Source: Symsagittifera roscoffensis
Taxonomy: Eukaryota > Xenacoelomorpha > Acoela > Convolutidae
NCBI RefSeq assembly: GCF_963678635.1
Contig: NC_087063.1
Location: 70,703,617-70,767,616, forward strand
DNA: 64,000 nt
Direction of reading: 5' to 3'
In this document: piece after piece, positions 23,501 to 32,679 of the stretch
Layout of the letters: every line of letters begins with the position of its first letter
Numbering within the stretch: position 1 is the first letter of the stretch
Notes under the pieces: model-generated
What the model saw: the letters and a program-made list of their open reading frames with translations, nothing else
What the model was told of the DNA's origin: nothing
Database searches by the model: none
Translations under genes and position numbers: made by a program

Positions 23501-26500
23501 AAGAAAAATGACCGACATCTGAAAATGAGAAATAGCAATCAAATTGCCATTCAAAACTCAGGATTAGACGAAGAACTTTCTTAATGCTTCCACAGACCAA
23601 AATTCATCGCCTGCCAATAACATTTTGAAAAACTTAGTCCACCAACGGAAAAGCTGTCTAGGTAAATCCGTAAGAAACTCGACCCCTTCATCGCCCGCCC
23701 AAATAGTTGCCCCCATATTTATATTCGTGTGGTCGACCGACATGAAAATTTTTCCAGAAGCGCTCATAGTGCTTAATATAACTTAAGTCACGGGCAGGGA
23801 GGTTAACGAAGAACGCAACGACAACAACAAAAAGCGTAGAATTTTTGAATACTTATAGAAAAAATTTTGCTACTCTAGTAAATATTTTAGATACGCTCTT
23901 GACTCAATTGACTTTGATTTTCAAAAATAACCGCTCAGCCCCGTTTACCTGTGAAGGCATGACCTCCGCGTTGGTCCCACAAATCTTCACTCCAGCATAG
24001 AGACAAGCACTCAAGTGAGACTCTACAATCTGTCTCCCGTTCACCTTAGTGTACCCCACCCCACAGTAGTAGGGGCCCTGGGGTCCGGGGAATCCCCCCT
24101 GTGGCCAGAGGTGGGGGAATCCCGACTGGTCCACCAGAGTGTACTCCTGTTCAATTCCGAACCAGGGAACCTGGTCCTTCACAGCGTCCATTGCCTGCAA
24201 GCATAATTTTTTTGACTCAATTAGACGAAACAATTCAGGAGGTACATTTGGCAAATTGATTTGGTTCAATCGAAAAAAAAATGAAAAATTCATTGCTTAA
24301 TTAAAAACTTCCCTTTTCAAAAATTTTAAAGATTTGAAAAGCTTCAAGAACTCAAAATCAATTAAATTCAGACTGTAAAACTTGATGAACAAATATTTCT
24401 GTTTGAAATACCTCGAAATTTAGGATCTAGCTAAATCAAAGGTATTGAGTGCACTTCATGAACTCAATTGGTCTTCTGGTCTTTTGTTACCTTTTTGCAC
24501 GAGTGTCGTTTGTTGTGGGCGTCGGGAGTCCAGTCGTGTTGGTACACCTCGCACAGCACCAGCACATTCGGGTCTCGTCGGAAGGGGTCTCGGAAGACTG
24601 CACAGGGCTTCAGCCAGCAGTCGCTGTTGTGGCCGGAGGATTGGCCAGTGGATGATCCATCGAAGTTCCAGTCAGGGTAATCTGCATATATTTAGAATCG
24701 ACACAAGGGCTCCTTTTTTCATGTAACTACTGTGAAAATTGATCGATTCGCAATGCAGATGCGTGGAAAATAGACAGGATGAGTAATATGGGTGTATTCT
24801 TCAGATTAATTTGGTAACCCGAGTTAGGTTTTTGGCTCTTGCTTTCTACCCCACCACATTTCACTTTCAATTTTTAAAATTATTTGGAATTTGATATTGA
24901 AACTTTTACATGAACAAATTAACTATTGTGGAATTCTTTTTGTTCATACTTTACATCGTAACAACAACTCGCATTTAGCCGTAATAACACGTAAAACAAC
25001 TGCCAAATTAATTTGTAACAGGTTGGGAAGTGTACAAAATCGGTTTTTCAATCCCAACCCCGCCCCCGCCTTTCTTCCAAATATATATTTTTAAAGTTTT
25101 GTTCGACGTTGTCTTTTTTGATAATGAGCATGTGAGCATTGAAGGTGAATATTTTGTAAGGTTTTGTTCGACGTCTTTTTTTGAAAATGAGCATGTGAGT
25201 CGATAAACCAATTGAAAACACATTTGGTCCGCATATAAAACATCGTAAATATAATGGTTACACCGTGAAAGTGAGGTTTATATCTGGGGTCTAGGACAAC
25301 AAGCCGACGGGACTTCAAGCCGAAGGGACTTCAGGCCGAAATTTAAACTTTACAAGCACCTCAAAGCACCATTTTTTCATCTGTAAAACGTTGCTTTTCA
25401 AAATTGTAGGCAAGTTTAGTCCATAATAAGCTTTGTTCATGACAATGAATCACTTCCCGGGTTGACGTCCATAAAAGAAAAATGCTTATCATATAGTTTC
25501 ATATATGACGACTATGGAAAAAATGCTTATCATACAATTTTCATACAAAATTTAAAAACTGTATTAAACGTTTTTAGAGAAATACTTTGTTCTTTTTCTA
25601 TCTTTTGAATCATTCTGCTCAATAAAAACATGATTTTAATTTTGGTCAATAAATTACTTATCATAATATTCTCATATATGAAAATTGTACGATAAGCATT
25701 TTGCTATAGAAAAAATAAAATCTTCCAAATTAATTTAACGATGTTTCTGGATGAATTTACATGAGATTTAACAAAATTTTATTTTATTTTTTCTCAACTA
25801 CCAAAATTGTCAAACCAAAAATTATCTAGCCATAAACAAAAAGTTGCATTTTTGGTGTATAATTCCATGTGAAAATGTAACAATTAACGTAGGTGGCAAA
25901 AATTGCCAAATGCAGTTCATCTGCGTGGTAACTGCGAGTTACACTCTGGGTTTTCTTATGAAAAAAAGTCCAGGGTTAATGTTTCATTTTTTGATATGCA
26001 TTTTTTCCATTGATGGAAAAAATGCATATCATACAATTTCATAGGATGGAAAAAATGCCTATCATAATATTTCGTGGTAGGGAAAAAATGCTTATCATGC
26101 TATTTTCATAGTATTTTTTTGGTCTATGAAATAGTATGAAATAGTATGATAAGCATTTTTTTCATAATATGAAATAGTATGATAAGCATTTTTTTGTCAA
26201 CCCGGGTTGGGATTGGCATCCGTTTATGTATCAGCCGGTTTTTGAAATGCATAGCTTATAATCAAGAAAATTGCCTTCAGCCATGTTTTATTTTTCAACT
26301 TTCCTTAACATCATTCGGAGGTACTACTATGATATAGAGAGTTGCAAAAAGTTCGGACAGACAGAGTTAATTAAAAAGAGCAACTGTCTAGACATCAACC
26401 GAAATTAAAACTGAAATAAACAATACGTCGAAAGTTCATAAAGCAGAGTTACGGAATCTACTTAATAATCCCCTTTCAAGAAAGGGGAGGAGATCGTTAA

Positions 26501-27772
26501 AAAGATTAATTGCAGCGAACGTTCGACCAATCAGAATGCAGCCAAATTCGAATTTACATACAACGCGCAAGTGCGAATTTACTCAATTTATTTACAAGGC
26601 TGGAGACTCTTTGGTAGATATAATAATGGGAGGGAGATTGTTGAGTAGATACGAGTTTCGCTCAAAACCTATAACCACGGTGGGTAATAACATCCGAAGC
26701 GTCGAAATGTTTTATAGTAAAATCTGGATGTTCCTAGCAGTATTGAAAAAGTAGGCTAGCATAATCATCGGATAATCGACGATCTCGCATTTTGATTTTG
26801 GTCTGACAAAAAATTCAAGGTTGTTCGGCTCCAGATTTTGCATGCAAAAAGCGTCGAAACACACTGATTGCTCATTTTAATTAATTCTGTCTGTCCGAAC
26901 TTTTTGCTACTAATTATAGAGTGGTCCCTTGAAAATAACCAGGTCCCTTGAGAATAAGACATATAGAGCTCTCAAACGGTTAATAATTATGATCTCGCCA
27001 TTCAGAAAGATGTCGCAGTATATCTTCAAATAAATTTTATGATTTGTTACGTCTTAAAACCTCTCCCTCGCCACTTTAAGGTTAAAAAAAAAAAACGCCA
27101 ATAGTGGAATTTGATGACAAATAAGTCAATCCAATTATGGTTGTTAAACCGTAAAGTAAAAATATGCGAGGAAACTTCAATATATAAACAATGTAGTAAT
27201 TACAATTTTTACTCTGAAAAGTTATTGACTGAACATATTTTGCGAGATTTTTAAAATGAATAATTTATACACAATTTGGTTTTCAAAATTATAGCATGCA
27301 AAATGCATACGGGACCCGTCTATCATAGTTGCTTTTTCGAGGGACCACTCTATCATAGTAGTACCCATTCGGAGGCATAAATTTTTTGAAAACGCCACTA
27401 AATACTGTTGAAAATTCTTCAAAAGAGTTACAATTCGGCTTCAAGTCCCGTCGGCTTGATGTCCGGCACCCTATATCTGGGTGGTTTGTAGAAGCAGAGC
27501 CCCCTAATTAACCAGTTTAAACCAAAAATTAGAGGGAGCAAAAATAATTTACATCTGTTTTCGTACATATTCCAACATTATTTGTGTATGGTACCTTCAA
27601 CCTTCTTTGGTTTGGAATCCAGCACTCTCGACTTGCACCTCAGATTCTGTCCAGTTGCGTCTATCCAGATATAGGTGGCGATCACTTTGTCTGGCTCGGG
27701 CTCCCTCTCGCGATAACACGCGAACGAGTCCTGTAGTTGCGGCAACGTCTGAATAGGCAGAGCTGCTGACAT
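17268..27772 (-). CDS. GS: Glutamine synthetase (class II), five coding exons, 368 aa
   Basis: Catalyses ATP-dependent ligation of ammonia to glutamate, making glutamine in the cytosol or, in some animals, mitochondria. Coding exons on the minus strand: 27772-27595, 24681-24491, 24194-23949, 18889-18690, 17559-17268. All junctions are GT-AG and phases match, giving 1107 bases including the stop; the human enzyme has 373 residues. Visible motifs: beta-grasp with [20 protein letters not shown] (E138, E140); [10 protein letters not shown] (E200, E207); NGAGCHTN (H257); R303; [10 protein letters not shown] (R323, R328); EDRRP (E342, R344). Each equals the human catalytic position plus four, so the enzyme should be active. 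The N terminus shows no obvious targeting peptide. The gene spans 10.5 kb because introns 1 and 3 (2.9 and 5.1 kb) are packed with repeats. The exons are clearly GC-richer than the introns. Confidence 0.97.
17560..18689 (-). other. Glutamine synthetase intron 4, with hAT-like MITE fragment at 18114-18480
   Basis: GT-AG intron of 1130 bp. At 18114 on the plus strand it contains CAGGGGCGGATCTAGG followed by about 365 bp of the same family as 42772-43176 (shared blocks TTTTGCGCCGCAG, GGAAAATTTTGAC, TATATACTGGCGCC, CAAAGGGGGACC). The right terminus is missing, so the copy is truncated near 18480. Confidence 0.75.
18690..18889 (-). CDS. GS: Glutamine synthetase exon 4 (residues 206-272)
   Basis: Acceptor TTTTCCAG; donor GTAAGTTTG. 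Encodes WEYQVGPC (E207), [27 protein letters not shown] (H257) and MREEGGIK; the last codon is split (phase 2). Confidence 0.96.
21535..21690 (-). repeat. Dispersed repeat with conserved hairpin, copy 1
   Basis: Read on the minus strand it contains GCGGTTATTGTGCAAGTAGCACAGAAT..., then GTGTCGTTTTTTTTCTGCGCGTTGTGATAAAAAG. The same order of blocks occurs at 30063-30260 and 31195-31390 on the plus strand. Confidence 0.6.
23564..23767 (-). CDS. Unrecognised small ORF, 67 aa, inside intron 3
   Basis: ATG to stop in a patch that is less AT-rich than its surroundings. The peptide has [18 protein letters not shown] and [17 protein letters not shown], an amphipathic, aromatic-rich make-up that looks more protein-like than other chance ORFs here. 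I do not recognise the family. It could be a nested small gene, a pseudo-exon of a retrocopy, or chance. It is on the same strand as the host gene. Confidence 0.25.
   Translation of the reverse strand: MSASGKIFMSVDHTNINMGATIWAGDEGVEFLTDLPRQLFRWWTKFFKMLLAGDEFWSVEALRKFFV
23949..24194 (-). CDS. GS: Glutamine synthetase exon 3 (residues 124-205)
   Basis: Acceptor GCTTGCAG; donor GTAAACGG. Carries metal and glutamate ligands E138, E140 and E200, the [14 protein letters not shown] stretch and NAEVMPSQ. Phase 0 at both ends. Exon 2 and exon 3 are separated by only 296 bp. Confidence 0.96.
24491..24681 (-). CDS. GS: Glutamine synthetase exon 2 (residues 60-123)
   Basis: Acceptor TATATGCAG; donor GTAACAAAAG. 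Contains the highly conserved [10 protein letters not shown] and [10 protein letters not shown], then ends near CKK in phase 0. Confidence 0.95.
25456..26206. mobile_element. Inserted MITE with CCCGGGTTGAC inverted ends
   Basis: Begins CCCGGGTTGAC and ends GTCAACCCGGG. It interrupts a stretch that is continuous in the other copy of the outer MITE (GAATCACTT-AGGATTGG at about 63634), which proves insertion; TT on each side is the likely duplication. AAAAATGCTTATCAT repeats point inward from the left and their reverse complement, ATGATAAGCATTTTT, repeats from the right, so the subterminal zones are arrays of one motif. No ORF of transposase type. Confidence 0.85.
26320..27365. mobile_element. 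Inserted MITE with GGTACTACTATGATAGAGTGG ends, itself interrupted
   Basis: The right end read inward is GGTACTACTATGATAGAGTG followed by GTCCCTCGAAAA. The left end has the same sequence split after GGTACTACTATGATA by another insertion (26335-26916) and resuming TAGAGTGGTCCCTTGAAAA at 26917. Flanks are CATTCGGA on both sides (26312-26319 and 27366-27373), an exact 8-bp target duplication. Confidence 0.85.
26335..26916. mobile_element. Innermost Tc1/mariner-like MITE, TA target
   Basis: Ends GAGAGTTGCAAAAAGTTCGG and, read inward from the right, ATTAGTAGCAAAAAGTTCGG; both continue ACAGACAGARTTAATTAAAA. The GCAAAAAGT core and TA flanks are typical of Tc1/mariner. At about 580 bp with no transposase it is non-autonomous. 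It sits inside the left terminal repeat of the previous element and is therefore the youngest of that pair. Confidence 0.8.
27595..27772 (-). CDS. GS: Glutamine synthetase exon 1 (residues 1-59)
   Basis: Starts at the ATG at 27772 with an A at -3 (GGGAAAATG). Encodes the first part of the beta-grasp domain: [13 protein letters not shown] (29-41) and [13 protein letters not shown]. It ends GAA-G before donor GTACCATA (phase 1). An upstream non-coding exon is possible but not identified. Confidence 0.93.
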
Positions 27773-29590
27773 TTTCCCAAAATGTCTTTTTAAAGGTGAG
27801 TGAAAGATAAATTTAGAGGAAGTAGCAAATCGGCAAAGTCAGAGTTGACGGATAAATTATAGATTGACGCCGTTTTGAGGATAGACTGCTTGAAATAATT
27901 GAGCTTTTGTGATCAAATTTTGTGTTCTGTTTTAATCGAGTAAAAAGCGGCAGTTCTAATGCCTAAGAGATTGAATTGTTTCCCGGTATAAAAATAGGGA
28001 TATGAATTATGTATTTGCTTACTACAATTTTCTTAAGTAGTAATTCCCCGTCCGGAGTACCTTAGCTTTCCCATTGAAAAATTTAACAAAAAGTATTTAC
28101 AACTGATACGCAATCAAGATGAACCGAACCATCCGTCCAAATACAACGAAAGAGGGTGACCGGCAAATAAGGCGACAGCCGTTAAGACGACAACCGTTTG
28201 TGGTGGGACTTAAAAACGACGCCACATGTAATTCTCCACATTGTATTTCTGTTAAATTTAAACCGCTTAAATTCGAACTGCTCACTGTACATGTAATAAC
28301 TCTTATTGGTCGTCTTAATGGCCTCTCGTATTAATGGCCTGTTGTCTTATTTTCCTAGCACCAGGAAAGAGGAGCACAGGAAGCGTGTGAAGAATGGGTA
28401 AATTTTTCCCGTTTGTAGGCGAACAACGTATAGTGTGATCGCAGTTCGACTGCCTATGTATTAGTCAAATTGGTCAACCGAACGCAAGTGGACATTTTTT
28501 TCAAGGACATGCACGTGACCTGATTTATAAAAAAAACACGTGAACAAAAAGATTACGCAATGTTCTCTCGTTACGTAAAAATTGAAAAACCGCCCGTATT
28601 CAAAATGTTGGATTATTCAAAATGAAACGTGTTCATTTAGTTCATTTTTGTGCAACTGGATGAAAATGCAAAACATACTGCCGAACAGGTAGTAAAAAGA
28701 GGCAAATAATCACTAATTCCTCTATAAATCACAGCGTGAACAACATAGATTACGAAAGTTCTCTCCCTTCGGGTTGATTAAAGCGCAACAAATCGCTCTA
28801 TTGAAATTAAAAAATTTTCCTGCTTCTCCTTTGCAATGTAAACAAATCAGGGTAAATTTAGGTCGCTCACTTGCAATATGAAAATGTTAAGTACGCTTTT
28901 CGAATTTCAAAATTGAGGGGTTAATGGGCTCGAATGTGTGTAAAAGAGAGTCAAGAATTACTAGAAGAGTAAATGTCAGCATGTGACAGGCTCTCAGTAA
29001 ACTTCCTTGGTAAGCTTCACATTCCAAAGAGGTACAACCATATTCCTTTTTGCATTTCTGCAGCTACTTACGTGCTTCATTGAAATTCAGTCTTACCGTT
29101 TTAAACGGGGGAATTGTTCATTAAATGGAGAGCAAATTGTACGTCATCAAACTGAAAACCTGTTTTGCTGGTCGCAATCACAAAGAAGCAAAAAAAGTTA
29201 AGCAGCATTGGAATCGAAAAAAGACTATTGTTTCATTTTTCAGCCCTTGCGTACAAAGGAAAAAAGAGAGAAAAGGCACAATATCATTAATGAATCAATG
29301 AAAACCACATCATAAATAACCGTGAACCGTGACACGTTCTTGTAGAAAAACATTAGAGTACAAATACGTCAGCTTAAAAATGAACAAAAATGTTAATAAC
29401 TTCCCCCAATTGCTTTTTCAACTTTTCCTAATCGCTAATTGAATTTCGTTCTAATTGAGTAATTTCACATTCAAGGGCGTGGACATTAATAAGAGAAACA
29501 ATGAGCAAATCTTCGTAGCCGTTATTTGTCCTTTTTAGTAATTTCACCTAACCGCTAAGTCTCTAAAATGACTTAAATGATAGCAGGGGC
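27773..29590. other. Region upstream of glutamine synthetase
   Basis: Must hold the glutamine synthetase promoter and 5' UTR on the minus strand, but I see no decisive core element. A 71-codon frame at 28119-28334 and a hydrophobic frame at 29007-29201 (no ATG start) have no recognisable content. No repeats stand out. Confidence 0.3.
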
Positions 29591-29765
29591 CAGAGGCGGA
29601 TCTAGGATTTTTTATTTTGTCGATTTTTTTAGGTTAACTAAATTGATTTTCTCAGCTGTCTAAAATCACTATAAAGATCCTATTTCGACCAATTTTTCTA
29701 AGCCGCGGGAAATTTTTTGAAAAACTGCGTTTTCAGGCAATTTTCGAAAAATTTTGACTGATTTT
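29591..29765 (+). mobile_element. hAT-like MITE fragment
   Basis: CAGAGGCGGATCTAGGATTTT followed by a shortened version of the 42772-43176 family (TTTTAGGTTAACTAAATTGATTTTCTC, AAGCCGCGG, GGCAATTTTCGAAAAATTTTGAC). Truncated at the right. Confidence 0.65.
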
Positions 29766-30049
29766 TTTTTCACCTTGAGTATTCAGTGCTTGAAATCAGG
29801 CTTAAAATTTTTATACAAAAAATGTCAAATGAGTTCGAGTAAATTCTTTGCACTGAAATCTCACGCCAATCTAGTAGTCAGCAGAAAGGTTTCGGATAAT
29901 CCTGCAATTGTTTTTCAAAAAAAATCAAGTACTTGTTCAAAGTTTCGGATAGAAGCAAACACTCATATTTGCACATGATTCAAAGTTTTATCAGCCTTAC
30001 AAAATAAGCAGCGCATTTCAGTTCAATGTCTCGTGTTGAAAGAAAAAGA

Positions 30050-31400
30050 CAAAACACCAACAAGGACAGCCGGTTACTGTGCAAATAGCACAGCTTGTTC
30101 CGACCAGTGTTACAAAATTACAACAAAATTATTTTTCCAATTAGTGTCGTTTTTTCGGGTTGATGTGATAAAAAAATCTGAGCAAAAAAATAGATCTTAG
30201 ATTCGCGTCAGTCCTTGTAAAATATGCAAACTGGAAAACAAATTTTGACGACAAGAAAAACGAAAACATCAAAAAAAAATTAATTTTTTTTTAATTTTTC
30301 AAAATTTTTTTTTCTCAAGTTTTTGATCCCTAAGATGAAGAAAAAACTCTAAGATGAAGAAATATATTCATTTGAATAAAATTAAAATTTCATTTAGCGC
30401 TCAAAAAATTCATTTTTTGGTTCATATAAAAATTAGGGAAAAACTTTTGACCTTGAGACTCATAACCTTAGGACTGTTAAGACTCCATATACACCCATAT
30501 ATAAAATATGATCAATTTGCTCGCTGCATTTCAACTTAAAACAATTTCGTGCGCAGGATAATTTTTCGTGCAAAAATAAATCGGCCAAGCATAAATAATT
30601 TGTGAAACAAACTTCAAAAAGACTTCATAAAATGATCTAAAACATGGCAATTTTACAACTTTCAAACACTCAGATATTTAAAGGAAGCTTGGACTTCTCG
30701 AAGACTAATGTCTCGAAATTTTTTAAGATGGTTTCCTCAACACAAAAGTTCTATAAACTATTTTCAATAGATCATGTTTCATTAGCGTAGTGCCTTGTGA
30801 ATCGATTGGCCTTCAAACAAGAGGTTCGAACAATGCGCTCGCAAGCTACCAAACCGAGTCCCCTTGGAATGGCAGGGGCATGTTATTGGCAATGGCTGGG
30901 ACTGTCCTCCTTTAACTGTCTCAAGTGAATGGTTCCAGATATACACAAACGCATGCCGAGAGATTCCGTGCCAATTTTCAAGTTTTCAAAGTTTTCAACA
31001 AGGAAACACCTCAACAAACAACTCCAAATCAAACTATCAGAACTCAACAAATAATAACGGATGAATAATCGACACCAACCAAGCTACTTCGAAACGGACC
31101 GAGAATAGTTTGCAGCAATCGGTTTGTACAGAAAACTGATCATGTTTCTACAAAACGTCTGTCACGTATTTTAAAAACTGAACATACCAAAACGGAACAA
31201 GGATATCCGGTTACTGTGCCAGTAACACAGAATAGTCTGACCACAGTCTTAAAAAACAAAAAAAAAGTTTTTTTTTAAGCAGTTGGTGTCGTTTTCTTCT
31301 GCATGTTGTGATAAAAAATCTAAGCGAAAAATAGAACTTAGATATATTTGAACTTAATAGTAAAATAGGTCAATTGGAAAACATTTTTGAAAAAAAATCA
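30050..31400 (+). repeat. Two direct copies of the hairpin-bearing dispersed repeat
   Basis: Copy at about 30063-30260: CCGGTTACTGTGCAAATAGCACAG, then TTAGTGTCGTTTTTTCGGGTTGATGTGATAAAAAAATCTGAGC. Copy at about 31195-31390: CCGGTTACTGTGCCAGTAACACAG, then GTGTCGTTTTCTTCTGCATGTTGTGATAAAAAATCTAAGCG. Separated by about 1.13 kb and related to the reverse copy in glutamine synthetase intron 3. The CTGTGC-AAATA-GCACAG stem is perfect in the first copy and imperfect (CTGTG...CACAG) in the second. Confidence 0.65.
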
Positions 31401-31515
31401 TTATGAAAACGAAAAAAAAGCTTTTAAATTGAAAAATTTAGAAGTTTTTTCAATTTTTTTTGCAAAAACTTTTTGTACTTTCAAGTTATTGATTCCCAAA
31501 ATTGCGCTAAAAACT

Positions 31516-31715
31516 NNNNNNNNNNNNNNNNNNNNNNNNNNNNNNNNNNNNNNNNNNNNNNNNNNNNNNNNNNNNNNNNNNNNNNNNNNNNNNNNNNNNN
31601 NNNNNNNNNNNNNNNNNNNNNNNNNNNNNNNNNNNNNNNNNNNNNNNNNNNNNNNNNNNNNNNNNNNNNNNNNNNNNNNNNNNNNNNNNNNNNNNNNNNN
31701 NNNNNNNNNNNNNNN
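31516..31715. other. Assembly gap, 200 N
   Basis: Exactly 200 unknown bases, the size of a conventional scaffold placeholder. Real distance and content are unknown, so linkage across this point depends on scaffolding. ORFs drawn through it are artefacts. Confidence 0.99.
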
Positions 31716-32679
31716 GTCTGAATCTCGATGAAGAGCTCACCGAAAAACAAAGAAAAGAAATAGCACTAATGTGAAATTTGAAACTCTGTTTGAAAACATG
31801 ACGTTTTAGTAAATTCATATTTCTGATGAGATTAATGTATTAACAATAATGTACCTAAAATTGTAGAGGAAAGCTATGTTTGATCTCCATGCTCCAGTGC
31901 TCACTTTTGATTGTTGTGTTTTGATGGAAATCACATTGACGAAATGTGGGCAAACAGTGTAAGTTTCCCTCATTATAAAACTCTCAATTCTAGTTCTCGA
32001 CCGTAAAAGTCAATGAAATCATTTCAATTCAAGATAAAAAAGTCATCGCTGTGACATATATGTAGCTAGTAAAAGGCTTGTCGTTTGTCCTTTCAGCTTC
32101 ATCTAATGTTCTTTAAATTTTTTCCAGTTTGAAAACATTACAGTGCGTCGAGTCGTTGCTTCATCTTTGGAAAGCAATGGAAGGTTTTTGGCCAGAAGAC
32201 ACTCAAATGAGCAGTGACAAGTTTACGGATTGTTCCAAAAACTATCAATAAGCTAAATTCAAAAATTTTTAATAGGTAAAAAATAAAAATATTACAAAAA
32301 AATTGAATAGAATATAAAACGAAATTATATATATATTGACGAGAGGTGCTGAAAAATTGTTATTTTTTCAAAATATTGTGAAGCTTCAAGGTAACATCTG
32401 TATCAATTATATTTAAGAACGAGTTGTAGGTTGAAAAACAAACAACTGGAACTGCTCAGTATCAGTCATTGTTAGACCCGCCCCATTTGCGAGTGTAGCA
32501 AATAGTAAAAAAAATAATTGTTCGGTTGAGTGAAGTCAACGTAGTAAACTTGGTTGGAAAAGCTGTTGTTGAATAAAATTTGATAAAGCAATCAAGGTAG
32601 TGAAATGACTATTAAAGCGTTTGCAATAATTGGTACGCAAATATAGGGGCTTGTTGAAGGTACAAACGGAAAAACGAAG
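31716..32679. other. AT-rich, nothing recognised
   Basis: Flank of the BEL/Pao remnant. No long terminal repeat could be matched here to any other place in the window. Confidence 0.3.

Larger units (their letters stand above)
18890..23948 (-). other. Glutamine synthetase intron 3 (5.06 kb), repeat-rich
   Basis: No host exon missing from the glutamine synthetase alignment is needed here. Recognised contents: a reverse-oriented copy of the hairpin-bearing dispersed repeat at about 21535-21690, a palindromic ACGTTTTAAACGTTTAAAACGT core at about 22590-22620, and an unrecognised 67-codon ORF at 23564-23767. The rest is AT-rich without features. Confidence 0.6.
25287..27471. mobile_element. Outer MITE with GGGT...GGACA terminal repeats and 8-bp target duplication
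   Basis: Inverted ends GGGTCTAGGACAACAAGCCG (left) and GGGTGCCGGACATCAAGCCG (right, read inward) continue through ACGGGACTT-AAGCCGAA. Both ends are flanked by TATATCTG (25279-25286 and 27472-27479), a perfect 8-bp target duplication. A subterminal motif, GCCGAMGGGACTTCARG, is repeated. Removing the three younger insertions leaves about 0.4 kb, so it is non-autonomous. A second copy's left end is at 63472. The 8-bp duplication fits hAT, Merlin, P or Mutator-like classes; the GGGT terminus does not settle which. Confidence 0.85.
24682..27594 (-). other. Glutamine synthetase intron 1 (2.9 kb), mostly nested MITEs
   Basis: GT-AG intron. About 2.2 kb of it (25287-27471) is a nest of four non-autonomous DNA transposons, described separately. 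Near exon 2 a two-copy tandem repeat (about 25096-25201, GTTTTGTTCGACGT...ATGAGCATGTGAG, period about 66 bp) is visible. Confidence 0.85.

Noticed and set aside
24015-24206. Plus-strand ORFs overlapping the glutamine synthetase exons (also at 17333-17570, 18734-18928, 24445-24726)
   Set aside because: They are shadows of the minus-strand exons; their peptides have no recognisable content while the opposite strand gives conserved enzyme sequence.
30780-30840. tRNA-like promoter boxes (TAGCGTAGTGC and GAGGTTCGAAC)
   Set aside because: Boxes are plausible but no cloverleaf folds and no SINE tail or second copy was found.
31387-31818. ORFs running through the stretch of N
   Set aside because: They are open only because unknown bases cannot form stop codons.
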